A stretch of DNA of 18,838 nt from positions 1 through 18,838 of the forward strand of contig JAQVHG010000013.1 in assembly GCA_028696365.1 (NCBI GenBank). Reading direction: 5' to 3'. This DNA comes from Methanofollis sp. Lineage in GTDB: Archaea; Halobacteriota; Methanomicrobia; Methanomicrobiales; Methanofollaceae. Numbering within the stretch: the stretch's first letter is position 1; every line of letters begins with the position of its first letter. The notes below the pieces were generated by a model, which was given only the letters and a program-made list of their open reading frames with translations, made no database searches and was not told the origin of the DNA. Made by a program: the position numbers and the translations under genes. This document shows positions 6,692 to 16,200 of the stretch, one piece after another.

Positions 6692-7263
6692 GAACGTTCC
6701 ACCTCGATCGTGTCCACCCACTTCACCCAGGCGCTCCCCTCGGTGATGGTGCCAGGTTCGGCGGTGCCGACCACGACCCTGAGCGGCCCGCCATCCTCTT
6801 CTGGGATCGCCGTGCCGTTGAACTCGTAGGCAAGGACTAGGGTGAGATCTGGCGAGGGTTTCTCCTTGAGGTCCTCGTCAAAGGTCACAAATCCCTTCCC
6901 GGCCACCTGCTCATCGTCGAAGACCCAGTAGTAGCCGTCAGGCGCCGAGATCCCGACCTGATCGCCGGTTTCAAACCCGCCGATCTGCTCGAAGAGCGCG
7001 GTGAGAGGGACGCCCTTCACGTTGTAGGGCCCGTACTTGATCCCAACTGTGGAGACCGCATAGCCGTAGCCCTCCCAGGCAGGAAGAGCCTTGACCTCAG
7101 AGAAGGAGAGCACCTTCTCCTGCGTGCCGTCGGTGAGCGTGAGGTTCCAGGCGATCTCGTCCTCGACCTGAGCGCCAGGACCGTTCGTCCCGGTACACCC
7201 ACAGGCGGCCGCCGCACAGATGAGCGCGACGAGGGCAAGACACTGGATAAAACTGGTCTTCAT
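6688..7263 (-). CDS. Secreted SUOX-fold (molybdopterin-oxidoreductase-like) lipoprotein
   Basis: The 191-residue exported protein has a short signal sequence ending near Cys21/Cys23 (AAAACGCTG), a likely though imperfect lipid attachment site. The rest resembles the sulfite-oxidase (SUOX) molybdopterin-binding fold: YGPYNVKGVPLTALFEQIGG (77-96), ISAPDGYYWVF (105-115), LVLAYEFNGTAIPEEDGGPL (142-161) and a final VKWVDTIEV (180-188). At the position where true SUOX enzymes carry the metal-binding cysteine it has Ala (KALPAWEGYG, 58-67), so Mo/W catalysis is doubtful and a binding or structural role is possible. ATG 7263 overlaps the previous stop as ATGA; ATG 7278 is a less likely alternative. 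It is coupled by another ATGA to the WtpA-like gene. Confidence 0.75.
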   Translation of the reverse strand: MKTSFIQCLALVALICAAAACGCTGTNGPGAQVEDEIAWNLTLTDGTQEKVLSFSEVKALPAWEGYGYAVSTVGIKYGPYNVKGVPLTALFEQIGGFETGDQVGISAPDGYYWVFDDEQVAGKGFVTFDEDLKEKPSPDLTLVLAYEFNGTAIPEEDGGPLRVVVGTAEPGTITEGSAWVKWVDTIEVERS

Positions 7264-8111
7264 CGGCGCATCCTCCATACCAGTCCTGCGAGACCAAGCC
7301 CGGTCAGCAGTCCGAAGACCGGTGCCGGGCTCTCTGTGGGTTCTGTGGTCGCCGGGACTTCGGTCGTCTCAGGTACGGCAGAGCCCTGGAGCGACTTGAC
7401 AGGGACATTCTTGGCCCCGCCATACCCGCCCTCATAGACCCGGACCTCGTCGATCCACTTCACAGTGTAGCCCGAGGTCGAGGGGTAGAGGTTGTTGAAG
7501 AGGTGGAGGCGTTCGGGCGGGAAGCACTCGCGCATGTCCTGGTTCCCGAAGACATGCTTGCCCTCAGGGTTGGTCGAGTTGTCGGCAAAGAAGACCAGAC
7601 GCATGGCGGCATGATAGTCAGGCGAATAGCCGACACCCTGGCGTTCGCCGACGGCGGCGTCCTCGCCATTGTACCAGCAGATGCCGATCGGGCCCTGACG
7701 GGATGCGGGTTCATAGACGTTCTCGTATCCGAACTCGATATGATACCCATCGCCCGCCTTGATCATCACCTCGTCGCCGGGCTCCATCCCGCCGACCAGG
7801 TCGCAGAGGTCGGCAAGGTCAGTCCCTTTTACTGCCCCGCGGTCCTTGAAGTTGGTGGTCTCGTTCTTGTCCCACTGGGTCTCTTTGTCCTCGGCAAAGA
7901 CCGGGCCCTGATGGTAGTAATGGGTCACGCCGTCGCCAAGGACCGGGAGATTCGTCTCCATCCACTGGTAGTCGACGGTCGTCTCGTTGAGCACCGTGGT
8001 GCCGTTGTCTCCAAGTTTTACCACATACACCGAGTCGGTCGGTGCGGCCTGGACCCCTGCGAAACATGCGCAGAGGAGCAGGACCAGAAATATACTCTTT
8101 CTCGTGTTCAT
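7260..8111 (-). CDS. Anchored surface protein with one type-A SUOX-like domain
   Basis: The 283-residue protein has a signal peptide (to about residue 22, VQA), one domain of a family here called type A (about 28-228), a Thr/Glu/Pro linker, and a C-terminal anchor (PAPVFGLLTGLGLAGLVW followed by RMRR). Type-A landmarks are WMETNLPVLGDG, YYHQGPVF, GAVKGTDLADLCDLVGG, GYHIEFGYENVYEP, RQGPIGICWYNGE, VFGNQDMRE and the final VKWIDEVRVYEG. The GTxLxDLCDLVGG and VKWI segments match the layout of the SUOX fold, but the usual metal cysteine is absent. The C-terminus is like PGF-CTERM-type, archaeosortase-processed tails. The GGTGAT binding site overlaps the stop of the phosphoesterase gene, and ATG 8111 follows. 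It is a close relative of the 266-residue protein upstream in the operon. Function unknown. Confidence 0.75.
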   Translation of the reverse strand: MNTRKSIFLVLLLCACFAGVQAAPTDSVYVVKLGDNGTTVLNETTVDYQWMETNLPVLGDGVTHYYHQGPVFAEDKETQWDKNETTNFKDRGAVKGTDLADLCDLVGGMEPGDEVMIKAGDGYHIEFGYENVYEPASRQGPIGICWYNGEDAAVGERQGVGYSPDYHAAMRLVFFADNSTNPEGKHVFGNQDMRECFPPERLHLFNNLYPSTSGYTVKWIDEVRVYEGGYGGAKNVPVKSLQGSAVPETTEVPATTEPTESPAPVFGLLTGLGLAGLVWRMRR

Positions 8112-8115
8112 ACAA

Positions 8116-9387
8116 TCACCATGTTTTTCTCAGCCACAGAGTCGCGATACCAAATGCCGCGCATGCGCAGAACGGAGAGAGGGGTGTCTGTGCAGCCTCT
8201 TCTCCTCCACGTTGCGGCGTCATCACCACCGTCTCGAAGACGGTGTCAGGGGGGTAGAGATACACGACCTCCTTGCTGTCCTCAGAGAGCGTTGCCACCG
8301 GCACCAGTTCGGCCGTGACGTTCTCCGCGGTCACATGCACCCGGAGGTAGGCGAGGGTGTGCTCAAGGCTCTTCGCATACCCGGCCATTTTTTCCTCTGC
8401 AAGCGGATAGAGCGCCTCCCCGCCGCAGGGGATCACAAAATATTCAGTCCCGTTCACGGTGTAGCGTTCATAAGCATGGACATGCCCGCTGAAGACCCCG
8501 GCAACACCGTAGCGCTCGAAGAGCGGGACCCATGCGTCGTGGAGGGTGCGGTCCCCGCCCCAGTGGCGCTCATTGGAGGAGAAGACTGGGTGGTGGAAGG
8601 CGGTAAAGGTCCACTGCCCGTCGGCACTGGCAAGGTCTTCTTCCAGCCATGCGGTCTCTTCGTCGAGCCGCCCCTTCGCCCAGTCATTCGAGTCGAGGAC
8701 CGCGATGTGGGCCTGGCCGCAATCGAAGGAGTACCACTCAGGCATCCCGAAGGTCTCGTAGTACACCGAGCGGTTCCCCTCGTGGTTGCCGAGCGCCGGG
8801 TAAAGCGAGGTGTTCGAGAGCATCTGCCGTCCAGACGCAAAGAACTCACTCCATTCATCGAGGTCATGCCCGAAGGTGACGAAGTCCCCGCAGTGGAGAA
8901 CAAACGAGAGGTTCTCTTCCATTGCAATCCGGTCGGCGACCAGTTTGTGCCGTTCCAGCGGAGTGAAGTAGGGAGCCTGGCCCCGTGTGTCGCTGTAGAC
9001 CACAAAGGTGCACGGCCCCTCCCCGAAGGTCCTGAACCGGCAGTCCGGGCCGGTTGCCTCCTCGTCAGTCCTCACTGTGTAATGATACACAGTACCTGGG
9101 GTAAGATCGGTGAGGGCGACGTGGTGGAGCGAGGCCGCAACATCGTCGGCCGCCTCCGCAGTGTATCCCTCCTCCTGGAAGGTTGTCTCATCGGCGTAGG
9201 CCACCACGCTCCCACTCGTCGGCCCGGCGGTCTTCCAGGAGACGACCGCCGAGGTCTCGTCGGTCCCGGTGACATACGGCCCCCAGAGGAGGGCATCTCC
9301 CGCCGCCGTCGCCGCGGCGGGGAGGAGGAGCATGACAAGGAAGAGCCATGCAACGCCGCCCTTCTGCTCAGATCCTACGCCAATCAT
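8116..9387 (-). CDS. Surface-anchored FN3-metallophosphoesterase (purple acid phosphatase-like)
   Basis: The 423-residue protein has a signal peptide (about 1-29), an FN3-like N-terminal domain (about 32-120; VVSWKT, LTPGTVYHYTVRT) and a calcineurin-type metallophosphoesterase domain (about 125-365). Metal motifs are Asp133 in YSDTRG, Gly167-Asp168 in HCGDFV, GNHE (200-203), His265-His266 in FHHPVFSSNE and GHVHAYER (301-308). The usual first motif DxH is DxR here, and the tyrosine of classical purple acid phosphatases (GDxxY) is missing, so it is a relative and not a typical member. A C-terminal hydrophobic tail (TPLSPFCACAAFGIATLWL, then RKTW) should anchor it. It would hydrolyse phosphate esters outside the cell; the substrate is unknown. 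Its ATG overlaps the preceding stop as ATGA. Confidence 0.85.
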   Translation of the reverse strand: MIGVGSEQKGGVAWLFLVMLLLPAAATAAGDALLWGPYVTGTDETSAVVSWKTAGPTSGSVVAYADETTFQEEGYTAEAADDVAASLHHVALTDLTPGTVYHYTVRTDEEATGPDCRFRTFGEGPCTFVVYSDTRGQAPYFTPLERHKLVADRIAMEENLSFVLHCGDFVTFGHDLDEWSEFFASGRQMLSNTSLYPALGNHEGNRSVYYETFGMPEWYSFDCGQAHIAVLDSNDWAKGRLDEETAWLEEDLASADGQWTFTAFHHPVFSSNERHWGGDRTLHDAWVPLFERYGVAGVFSGHVHAYERYTVNGTEYFVIPCGGEALYPLAEEKMAGYAKSLEHTLAYLRVHVTAENVTAELVPVATLSEDSKEVVYLYPPDTVFETVVMTPQRGGEEAAQTPLSPFCACAAFGIATLWLRKTW

Positions 9388-12300
9388 CTCCTCAGCCTGA
9401 CCTCGCAGGTCGCCACCTGGTCTGGGTGGATCATCACGTCTTCGACGGTCTTCGAGTCAGAACGCCCGACTACCTTGACAGAATACTTCCCTATGTCCAT
9501 CCCGGTGAAGAGATGCGGGGTGACCTCCCCGGTGTTCTTCCCATAGAGATAGATCCGTCCTCCCGCCGGGGTGCTGTTCACATACAGGCCACCATGGGCA
9601 TAGGTGTCAAGAGTGAACTTTATCGCGCGGTCGTCGATCCTCTCAGGGATGAAGACTTCATCCTCTTTAGGAAGATACCCGGGCTTTGTGACCATCACGC
9701 CATGCCGCCCGTACGAGATATTCTCGATGAGGGCAGGTGTCGCATGACCGGTGGCAAAGCCGTCGATGAAGACCTCGGCCCCGCCAGGGGTCGAGTCGAC
9801 TCTGAGGGTAGTGAGACCAGGCACGTCATCAAGCGTTGCGGTCCCGCCATCCTCCACCCGGTCCGAGATCGGGAATGAGAGGTAGGTGCCGTTATGGCAG
9901 AGGGAGACATATGCCGTGAGTGGTGGAACCTTCACCTTTGCCGGGATTTTCTTGCCGGTCGCATGCCCGTTGACGGCACACATCTTGCCCTTGTAGGCAG
10001 GTGCCTCGACAGTGACCGCACGGTCCATGGAACCGCCGCCATAACGGCTGAAATAGAGTGGGACTACCTTGCCGGCGACGACCCAGACCTCCTTGGTGTC
10101 GACATTATACGAGATCTTGTCTTTTTTGATCTTTACCTTGTGTCGCCCTTCCTTGAGACCGTTGACTACCTTTGGAGTCATCCCATCGATCTTTCTGCCG
10201 TCGATATAGATCGTGGCCCCTGCGTCGGAAGCGGCGACATAGACTCCACCAGACCGCAGGTCACTCCCCTGCATGGCAAGGAGGTCAAGGCCGTCCGGGT
10301 CGACTTTCGTGTTGGGGTTGGTGGACTCAAGGGCAATGGTCACATCGGTCTCCTCAGTGAGGTCGAAGGTGGTCTCGTAGGAGCGGTAGCCCTCAAGGAC
10401 TAGTTCGAGGGAGTGGGTGCCAGTGGACACATCTTCCAATCTGGCCGGGGTGATCTTTCCGAGATACTCCCCGTCAAGGACGACCTGTGCTCCGGCCGGT
10501 GCGGTGATGATGGTGAGGGGTGCGCTCTCAGGAAGCGCGGGTGCAGGGAAGGGGGTCGAGACTGGTTCAAGGACCGGAGGCGGTGTGGGTGCCGCAGGAC
10601 CGTCGGTCCCGGCCGCAGGTGCCGGGAAGAGCGAGCCAACGAGCGGGAGGGCGTGGAGCCAGCCAAGAAGGCCGGACCAGAGATCTCCTTCCTGGGCGTC
10701 CTCGCCATCTCCAACCTCAGGTAGCGTGGTGGGTGGGAGCGTGGCAGTAGTCTGGACAGTGGGGGGTGCGGTCGTCTGTGCCGTCGTCGGTGTGGCCTCC
10801 GGCTCTGCGTCGCTGACGACCAGGACCGCAAGACGGTTCTCCAGGTAGTCGCCGCGTTCATCATAGGAAACGCTGGAGACGGCAAGCGTGTTCTCCACCG
10901 GTCTGAGGTATGGAGTCACCTCGGCCTCTCCGATCGAGATCTTCTCTTCACCTGCATTGAGGAGGTTCATCCACTCCCCGTCATGGAAGGTGAGAGCGTT
11001 GGTGTAGGTGTCGTTCCCGCATGCTCCGGTCACGACCGAGTAGACTCTGGCCTCGATATCCCCGTCTCGCATGACCTCTTCGGCGAACTCGGCCTTGCTC
11101 GTGGCGGCTTCTTCGTCGACGCCGGCGTCTGGGTCGGCCTCGATGGCGTCCGCACCCTCGGCCACCCAGTAGGTGGTGGTCGCGTTCTCCCTGACGACCG
11201 CGAAGAGCACCCCGCCGTACAGGGTGAGCCCGGCCTCTTCAGGGCCGCGATAGTTCACGTCGAGTGAGAGGTTGCCTGCCGGCACCGCGGCCTTGAGGTC
11301 ATAGCACCAGGTCTCGACGGCGGGCTCATCGTTTTCAGGGCCAAGGTCGGCATAGTACTCCGTAAGGCTGAGCCCCTGCGAATCAAGCACGGCAGAGAGA
11401 TCACCCTTCTCGGCCTCGTCCTTTGCAGTGTTGTTGGTCCCGAAAAGATACAAGCGGGCGGTCTCGACGTCCTCAAGCGTGGTGGTGTTGAGCGTGAAGT
11501 GCGCGGTCTCGCCAGAGGTGATGTTCTGTGCACCGCCGTCGGTCTGGAGAAGAGAGATCGATCCGTTCACTGTTCCATGGAGGGTTGGGGTGAGCGTTGC
11601 GCCCTCGAACCCATGAGGCCTGAAGGACCCGCCGTCACCAGAGGAAGAACCACCCTGACTGGGGTCGATCTGGCTGTGGATGATGATCCGGTCGACATGA
11701 TAGACTGAACTGCCACTTGCTGAGGGCAACTCGTTATTATAGAAATACCAATACTCCTCGTCCCACGATTCGTGCATGTCCCAGTTGCCCCAGACATGCA
11801 TCCCGGCATCGTTCGTCGTCTCGGCAAGGAAGTAGAGGCGCATGCCATTTGAAAATCCTTCGTCGATGTAGCCATAACCATGCCCCTCGTCTTCTTTTCC
11901 ATGATACCAGGCGATCACCATCGGGCCCTGCCTGGGGTTGGGAGAATAGACGTACTCTGCTGGCCACTTTTTATACATCCCGTCACGAGCTTTGATCTCG
12001 ATCATGTCTCCCTTTGCCACCCCACCAACGAGTTCGCAGAGGTCCTTGACATCGGTGCCCTTGAACTCGCCATAATCCTTATAATCAAGGTTAATGTCCT
12101 CGGTCGGGTTCCAGTAGTCGTAATCCTCGCCAGGATGTTTCTTTTCCCAAGCGCTATCAAAGATCGGACCCTGGTTGTAATAGGTCGTCTCGCCGCCTCC
12201 TTCTTTCGGAAGATTTGGGAGATTATCTCTCATCCATTCCCAGGTGACGGTCTTCTGGCCAAGGACAGTTTCATCATCGCTTGCCAGTTTGGTGACGGTC

Positions 12301-12410
12301 AGTTCGGTCGTCGGCGCCGCAGAGGCCGGGACCGCGATCAATGCTACGAGAAAAAGGAAGAGTGCGGTGACGGCCAGGCACCTGGCCGTCGTGCTGTGCA
12401 TACTCTTCAT
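9384..12410 (-). CDS. Large secreted protein: type-A SUOX-like, DUF3344-like and PEGA domains
   Basis: The 1008-residue exported protein has a signal peptide (about 1-31), a type-A domain (about 35-247; WEWMRDNLP, GTDVKDLCELVGG, RQGPMVIAWYHG, VWGNWDMHE), a Ser/Gly hinge, a DUF3344-like domain (about 262-535; GEWMNLLNAGE), a Thr/Pro linker (about 538-625), and a run of PEGA domains at about 629-695, 720-788, 866-935 and 938-1006. The stretch 796-863 looks like a further degenerate PEGA. PEGA and DUF3344 are common in archaeal surface proteins and probably mediate binding to the wall. Unlike its neighbours it has no C-terminal membrane anchor; it ends EVRLRR. Start ATG 12410 follows GGAGGTGA (12418-12425) by seven bases. 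The type-A domain is very close to that of the giant protein upstream. Confidence 0.8.
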   Translation of the reverse strand: MKSMHSTTARCLAVTALFLFLVALIAVPASAAPTTELTVTKLASDDETVLGQKTVTWEWMRDNLPNLPKEGGGETTYYNQGPIFDSAWEKKHPGEDYDYWNPTEDINLDYKDYGEFKGTDVKDLCELVGGVAKGDMIEIKARDGMYKKWPAEYVYSPNPRQGPMVIAWYHGKEDEGHGYGYIDEGFSNGMRLYFLAETTNDAGMHVWGNWDMHESWDEEYWYFYNNELPSASGSSVYHVDRIIIHSQIDPSQGGSSSGDGGSFRPHGFEGATLTPTLHGTVNGSISLLQTDGGAQNITSGETAHFTLNTTTLEDVETARLYLFGTNNTAKDEAEKGDLSAVLDSQGLSLTEYYADLGPENDEPAVETWCYDLKAAVPAGNLSLDVNYRGPEEAGLTLYGGVLFAVVRENATTTYWVAEGADAIEADPDAGVDEEAATSKAEFAEEVMRDGDIEARVYSVVTGACGNDTYTNALTFHDGEWMNLLNAGEEKISIGEAEVTPYLRPVENTLAVSSVSYDERGDYLENRLAVLVVSDAEPEATPTTAQTTAPPTVQTTATLPPTTLPEVGDGEDAQEGDLWSGLLGWLHALPLVGSLFPAPAAGTDGPAAPTPPPVLEPVSTPFPAPALPESAPLTIITAPAGAQVVLDGEYLGKITPARLEDVSTGTHSLELVLEGYRSYETTFDLTEETDVTIALESTNPNTKVDPDGLDLLAMQGSDLRSGGVYVAASDAGATIYIDGRKIDGMTPKVVNGLKEGRHKVKIKKDKISYNVDTKEVWVVAGKVVPLYFSRYGGGSMDRAVTVEAPAYKGKMCAVNGHATGKKIPAKVKVPPLTAYVSLCHNGTYLSFPISDRVEDGGTATLDDVPGLTTLRVDSTPGGAEVFIDGFATGHATPALIENISYGRHGVMVTKPGYLPKEDEVFIPERIDDRAIKFTLDTYAHGGLYVNSTPAGGRIYLYGKNTGEVTPHLFTGMDIGKYSVKVVGRSDSKTVEDVMIHPDQVATCEVRLRR

Positions 12411-12417
12411 GGCCGGT

Positions 12418-13218
12418 TCACCTCCTCAGGGCGGCGACAGCACAGAGGGCAAGGAGCCCTGCCAGCGGAGAGAGGGGAGACTCGGTGGCCGGGGTCGTCG
12501 GGAGATCGCCGGTATCGTTCCCGGCGTCATGTGCCGTGATCGCGAGTTCGCCCACGTGCTTGACCGAGAGCCCGCTCGTCGAGGGCCAGTCGCCGCCGAA
12601 GAAATGCCACTCGTCCTCAGGGAGAGTCTCTTTCATATCATTGTTCCCAAAGACGTGCCAGCCCCAGGGATTGGTCGAGGTGTCGGCAAAGAAGATCAGG
12701 CGCATGCCGTCATAGTACTCAGGGACATAGCCAGACCCCTGCGGGTCGCCGGTGAGAGAGTCTTCGCCCACGTACCAGGCGATCCCCATGGATCCTTTTC
12801 TGGGGTCTTCCTCGTAGACGCTCTCGTAGGAGAATTTCTTGTAGAACCCGTCTTCAGCCTTGACCTTGAGGGTGTCGCCAGCGGTCATGCCGCCGACAAG
12901 GTCGCAGAGGTCACTGACCGCGGTCCCTTTCACCGCACCCAGATCACGGGTGTCGACATTCTGGTATTCGGCAGGGTCCCAGAGGTCAGATTCGTTGAAG
13001 GTCGGGCCCTGGTGGTAATAATGGGTCTTGCCGTCCCCGAGGACAGGCAGGTTCTCTTCCATCCATGTGAAGTCAACAGTTCTCTCATCCAGGACTGTAG
13101 TCCCGTCAGGGGCGTACTTGACGACATGCACCTCGCTCGTCGCGGCAGCCGCCGGTATCATGAAGACCAGCAGGAGCAGCACGAGGGAGGCGATTTTCAA
13201 TACGCCGTGCTGTTTCAT
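12418..13218 (-). CDS. Anchored surface protein with one type-A SUOX-like domain
   Basis: The 266-residue protein has a signal peptide (about 1-26, ending PAAAA), a type-A domain (about 29-230) and a C-terminal anchor (SPLSPLAGLLALCAVAALRR). The landmarks match the other copies: WMEENLPVLGDG, YYHQGPTF, GAVKGTAVSDLCDLVGG, FSYESVY, GIAWYVGE, GYVPEYYDGMRLIFF, VFGNNDMKE and STSGLSVKHVGELAI. The start is ATG 13218 after AAGGAG (11 bases upstream). Its stop codon lies inside the ribosome binding site of the next gene, so the two are probably translated in sequence. It lacks the extra domains of the large neighbours and is most like the 283-residue protein further downstream. The molecular role is unknown; a ligand- or cofactor-binding surface domain is a guess. 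Confidence 0.75.
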   Translation of the reverse strand: MKQHGVLKIASLVLLLLVFMIPAAAATSEVHVVKYAPDGTTVLDERTVDFTWMEENLPVLGDGKTHYYHQGPTFNESDLWDPAEYQNVDTRDLGAVKGTAVSDLCDLVGGMTAGDTLKVKAEDGFYKKFSYESVYEEDPRKGSMGIAWYVGEDSLTGDPQGSGYVPEYYDGMRLIFFADTSTNPWGWHVFGNNDMKETLPEDEWHFFGGDWPSTSGLSVKHVGELAITAHDAGNDTGDLPTTPATESPLSPLAGLLALCAVAALRR

Positions 13219-13276
13219 TTGTCATTCAACTCCTTTTTCAAATCCTGAAAAATTCATGTTGCATAAAAAATGGGTG

Positions 13277-16200
13277 TTATTCTCTCCTGAGAATCAGGAG
13301 CGCACCGAGGGCGATGAGCGGTAGGCCCCAGAAGACCGGGGTCTTGGTCGGTGCAGTGGTCGGCACCGTCGTCTCATCTGCCGTCTGGTTCACCGGTGCG
13401 GTCGGGGTCTCGACTGGTGCCTCGACTGAGGGGTGTGTCTCCTCAGGTTCGGCGGCCCCGCCCTTCATAGTGGCGATGGCAAAGTACGAGAACCCAGGCG
13501 AGTCGGCGCGGTAGACTGCCTTGTCATTCTCTTCACTGACAAGGGTGGTGTCGAGGTGCTTCCAGGCGCCGTCGACATACCGCAGCATGACCACGTCACC
13601 TGCTTCGACATCGTGGTTCTCAAGCCAGGTCGATGGCACGGTGAACTCGAGGGTGATCCCGTCGAGTGCCGCAGGGTCGGCATGGTACAGGGTAACCTCC
13701 TGGAGTTCATACACCTGCCCGTCAGGCATCTGGACGTCGTTTCCGAGATGGGCCTTCTTCACTGTGACCAGGAAGTCTGAAACTTCTTCGTAGGCGGTGA
13801 CCGTGATCTTTGCGATCGCCGTCTCACCTACCAGGAAGGTCTTCGTCTCGTCGGGCTTGAATGAAGCGGCAAAGGCGGAGATGTCAGAGGATTTACCTCC
13901 AGAGGAGGAGGTAATGCCAGAGATTGGCTTCGACGGCGGTGTGCCGCCAACCGCGAAGTAGCAGAATTTGTCGGTGACCGCATTGAAGTACGCTTTTCCG
14001 TTCTCCTCCTTCACATATGTAGTCTTGAGAGTCTGCCAGGCACCGTCGGTGTACCGCATCAGTTTCACATCGCCGGTCTTCATTTCGTGGGCACGCAGCC
14101 AACTGACCGGGAGGTCGAAGGTGATGACGGCCTCGTCGATGGTGTTCTCTGGAGCCGGGTAGACGACATGGAGGTACTGGTAGATCCTCTCTGCCGGTGT
14201 GTCGATGTAGTTGGGTAACTCGTCAGGGGTCCTGATCGCGAGTTTTCCATCTGTGATGTCACCGGCGGCCGTGATGGTGATCGCCGAGAACGCTCCCTCT
14301 TCAAGGTCGAGCGTCGTATTCTCACCGGCACCGATGTCACCGATGGCGACGACCTCGTCTTCCATGGTCGACGGGATGAAGGCGATCTTGACGACGCCCT
14401 TGATGGTGTCCATGCCGCTGACATTCTCGCCCACAAGCCTGAGCGGCCAGTTCTCATCGTCACCGTCGAGATGCAGGCCGTTCAGCGAGTTTGCAAGGAT
14501 GTAGTTGTCGCTGTACATCGCATCGCGGCTGTTGATGACTGTCTCTGAACCGTCGCGGCCGATGATATGGACGTCATACCCTTCGGCGGCAAGGTCGGCA
14601 TTGAATGACTTACCGGTATGGAAGTTCTCGTCGTCGACATAACCGAGGAGGAACCAGAGGGGCATACCTGACCATTCTCTACCTTTTTTCTTGTCGATAT
14701 AGGACTTCTCGTGGTTGGCGCCCATGGTGCAGGCAAGCCCGCTCTCGAAGTACCCCTTGCTGATGGCCTTGTCTATGGCCCCTTCGAGCTGGAGGTTCCA
14801 GTCTGGTTCAGGCACGTCGTAGATCCTGATCTCTGAGACATATTTGGCCGAGAGACCGGCGCAGGACGGGAGGCCGGAGTTGTAGTGCCAGTACTTCTCG
14901 TCGATGCACTCGTGCATGTCCCACTGGCCGAAGATGCAGTCTTCGGGCGTGAAGAAGAGCCGATACCCGTCATTGTAGTCAGGGACATAGCCCTTCCCTC
15001 CGGAGTACCAGGCCAGGACGGCCTCGCCCTGCCGCTCATCCGGGGCATAGATGTTGTCGTAATGGAGGGTCGTCTCCCATCCGTCAGGGGCGGCGAAGGT
15101 GATCTCGGTGTCCGGGCCCATGCCGCCAACAAGGTCGCAGAGGTCACGGACTGAGGTGCCCATGATCTGCTCTTCGATCTTGAAGTAACCATGAGGATAG
15201 GTCTCGTCCTTGTCCCAGGGGTCGTTGGGTGGGAAGTTCAGGCCTTCATAGCGGTAATATGTCTCGCCATCACCGTAGACCTTGAGATTCTCCTTCATCC
15301 AGGTGTAGTCGACGGTTTTCTCGCTGAGGACAGTCGTGCGGTCTTCGGCGTACTTGACGATCCGTACCGTGGGGATCTCGGTTGGTTTCTGGAACTCTGT
15401 CAGTTCGATGGAGGCGATGTTGCCGACACTGTTGCTGCCTGAGACGGCAGGTCCGACAAGTCGCAGGGGCCAGGGTTTTTTCTCTCCCTTCGGGAGTGCA
15501 GTGCCGTTGAGCGTGTTTGCAACAATGTAGTCGTCCTCGTGCTCGGCGATGTCCTTGCTTGAGAACTCCGTGGAGAAACCGTCACCGGCGGTGACGATCA
15601 CGGTATACCCAGCATTGGCGACACCGCCGTTGAAGGCGTTCGGACCATGCGGGATGCGGTCGTCGACCCATCCGCAGAGGTCATGGAGGGAAATGCCGCC
15701 CCATTTCTCACCAGTCTTGGAGTTCGTCCAGGTGAGAGTATGATATGGACAACTGGCCGCGTTTTCAAAGAATGCCTCCGTACAGGTGTAGTCGATCTTC
15801 CCCTTCAGTTCGAGGTTCCAGGAACCTTCTTCCGCCGGTCCAGGGATAAGGTCGACGAGGTCGATCTCGGCGACATCTTTCAGGCCTGCACCGACATTCT
15901 CCCCGACGATCCTGAGTGGATATGATTCAGTCTCTTCGATCGGGGTGCCGTTCAGGGTGTTGGCAAGGATGAATCCATCGCTCGTACTGACCTGCTCGCT
16001 CCCGAAGGACTGAGTCTGTCCGTCGCCGGAGACGAGTCTCACGGTGTAGTTGTCCTTGGCAAGGTCTTCGTCAAAGGTCCAGTGGTCGGTGGTCTCGATA
16101 TCGTCAGAGACGCCGACAAGGAGCCAGAGAGGCACACCGCTCCAGACACGGTTCTTGTCGTCGGTATACTCGACCGTGCCGTGGCACCCGACTTCCTCGA

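Noticed and set aside
7987..9546. Long open frame on the + strand (519 codons) opposite the phosphoesterase gene
   Set aside because: It lies antisense to a gene with clear motifs and signal peptide, its translation has no recognisable domain, and long antisense frames are expected in GC-rich coding DNA.
12244..13248. Open frame of 334 codons on the + strand opposite the 266-residue protein gene
   Set aside because: It is a mirror of real coding sequence on the minus strand, with no ribosome binding site and no domain.
13219..13276. Possible terminator between the giant gene and the 266-residue protein gene
   Set aside because: There are short T runs but no stable hairpin, and an AAGGAG site serves the next gene, so read-through within one operon is more likely.
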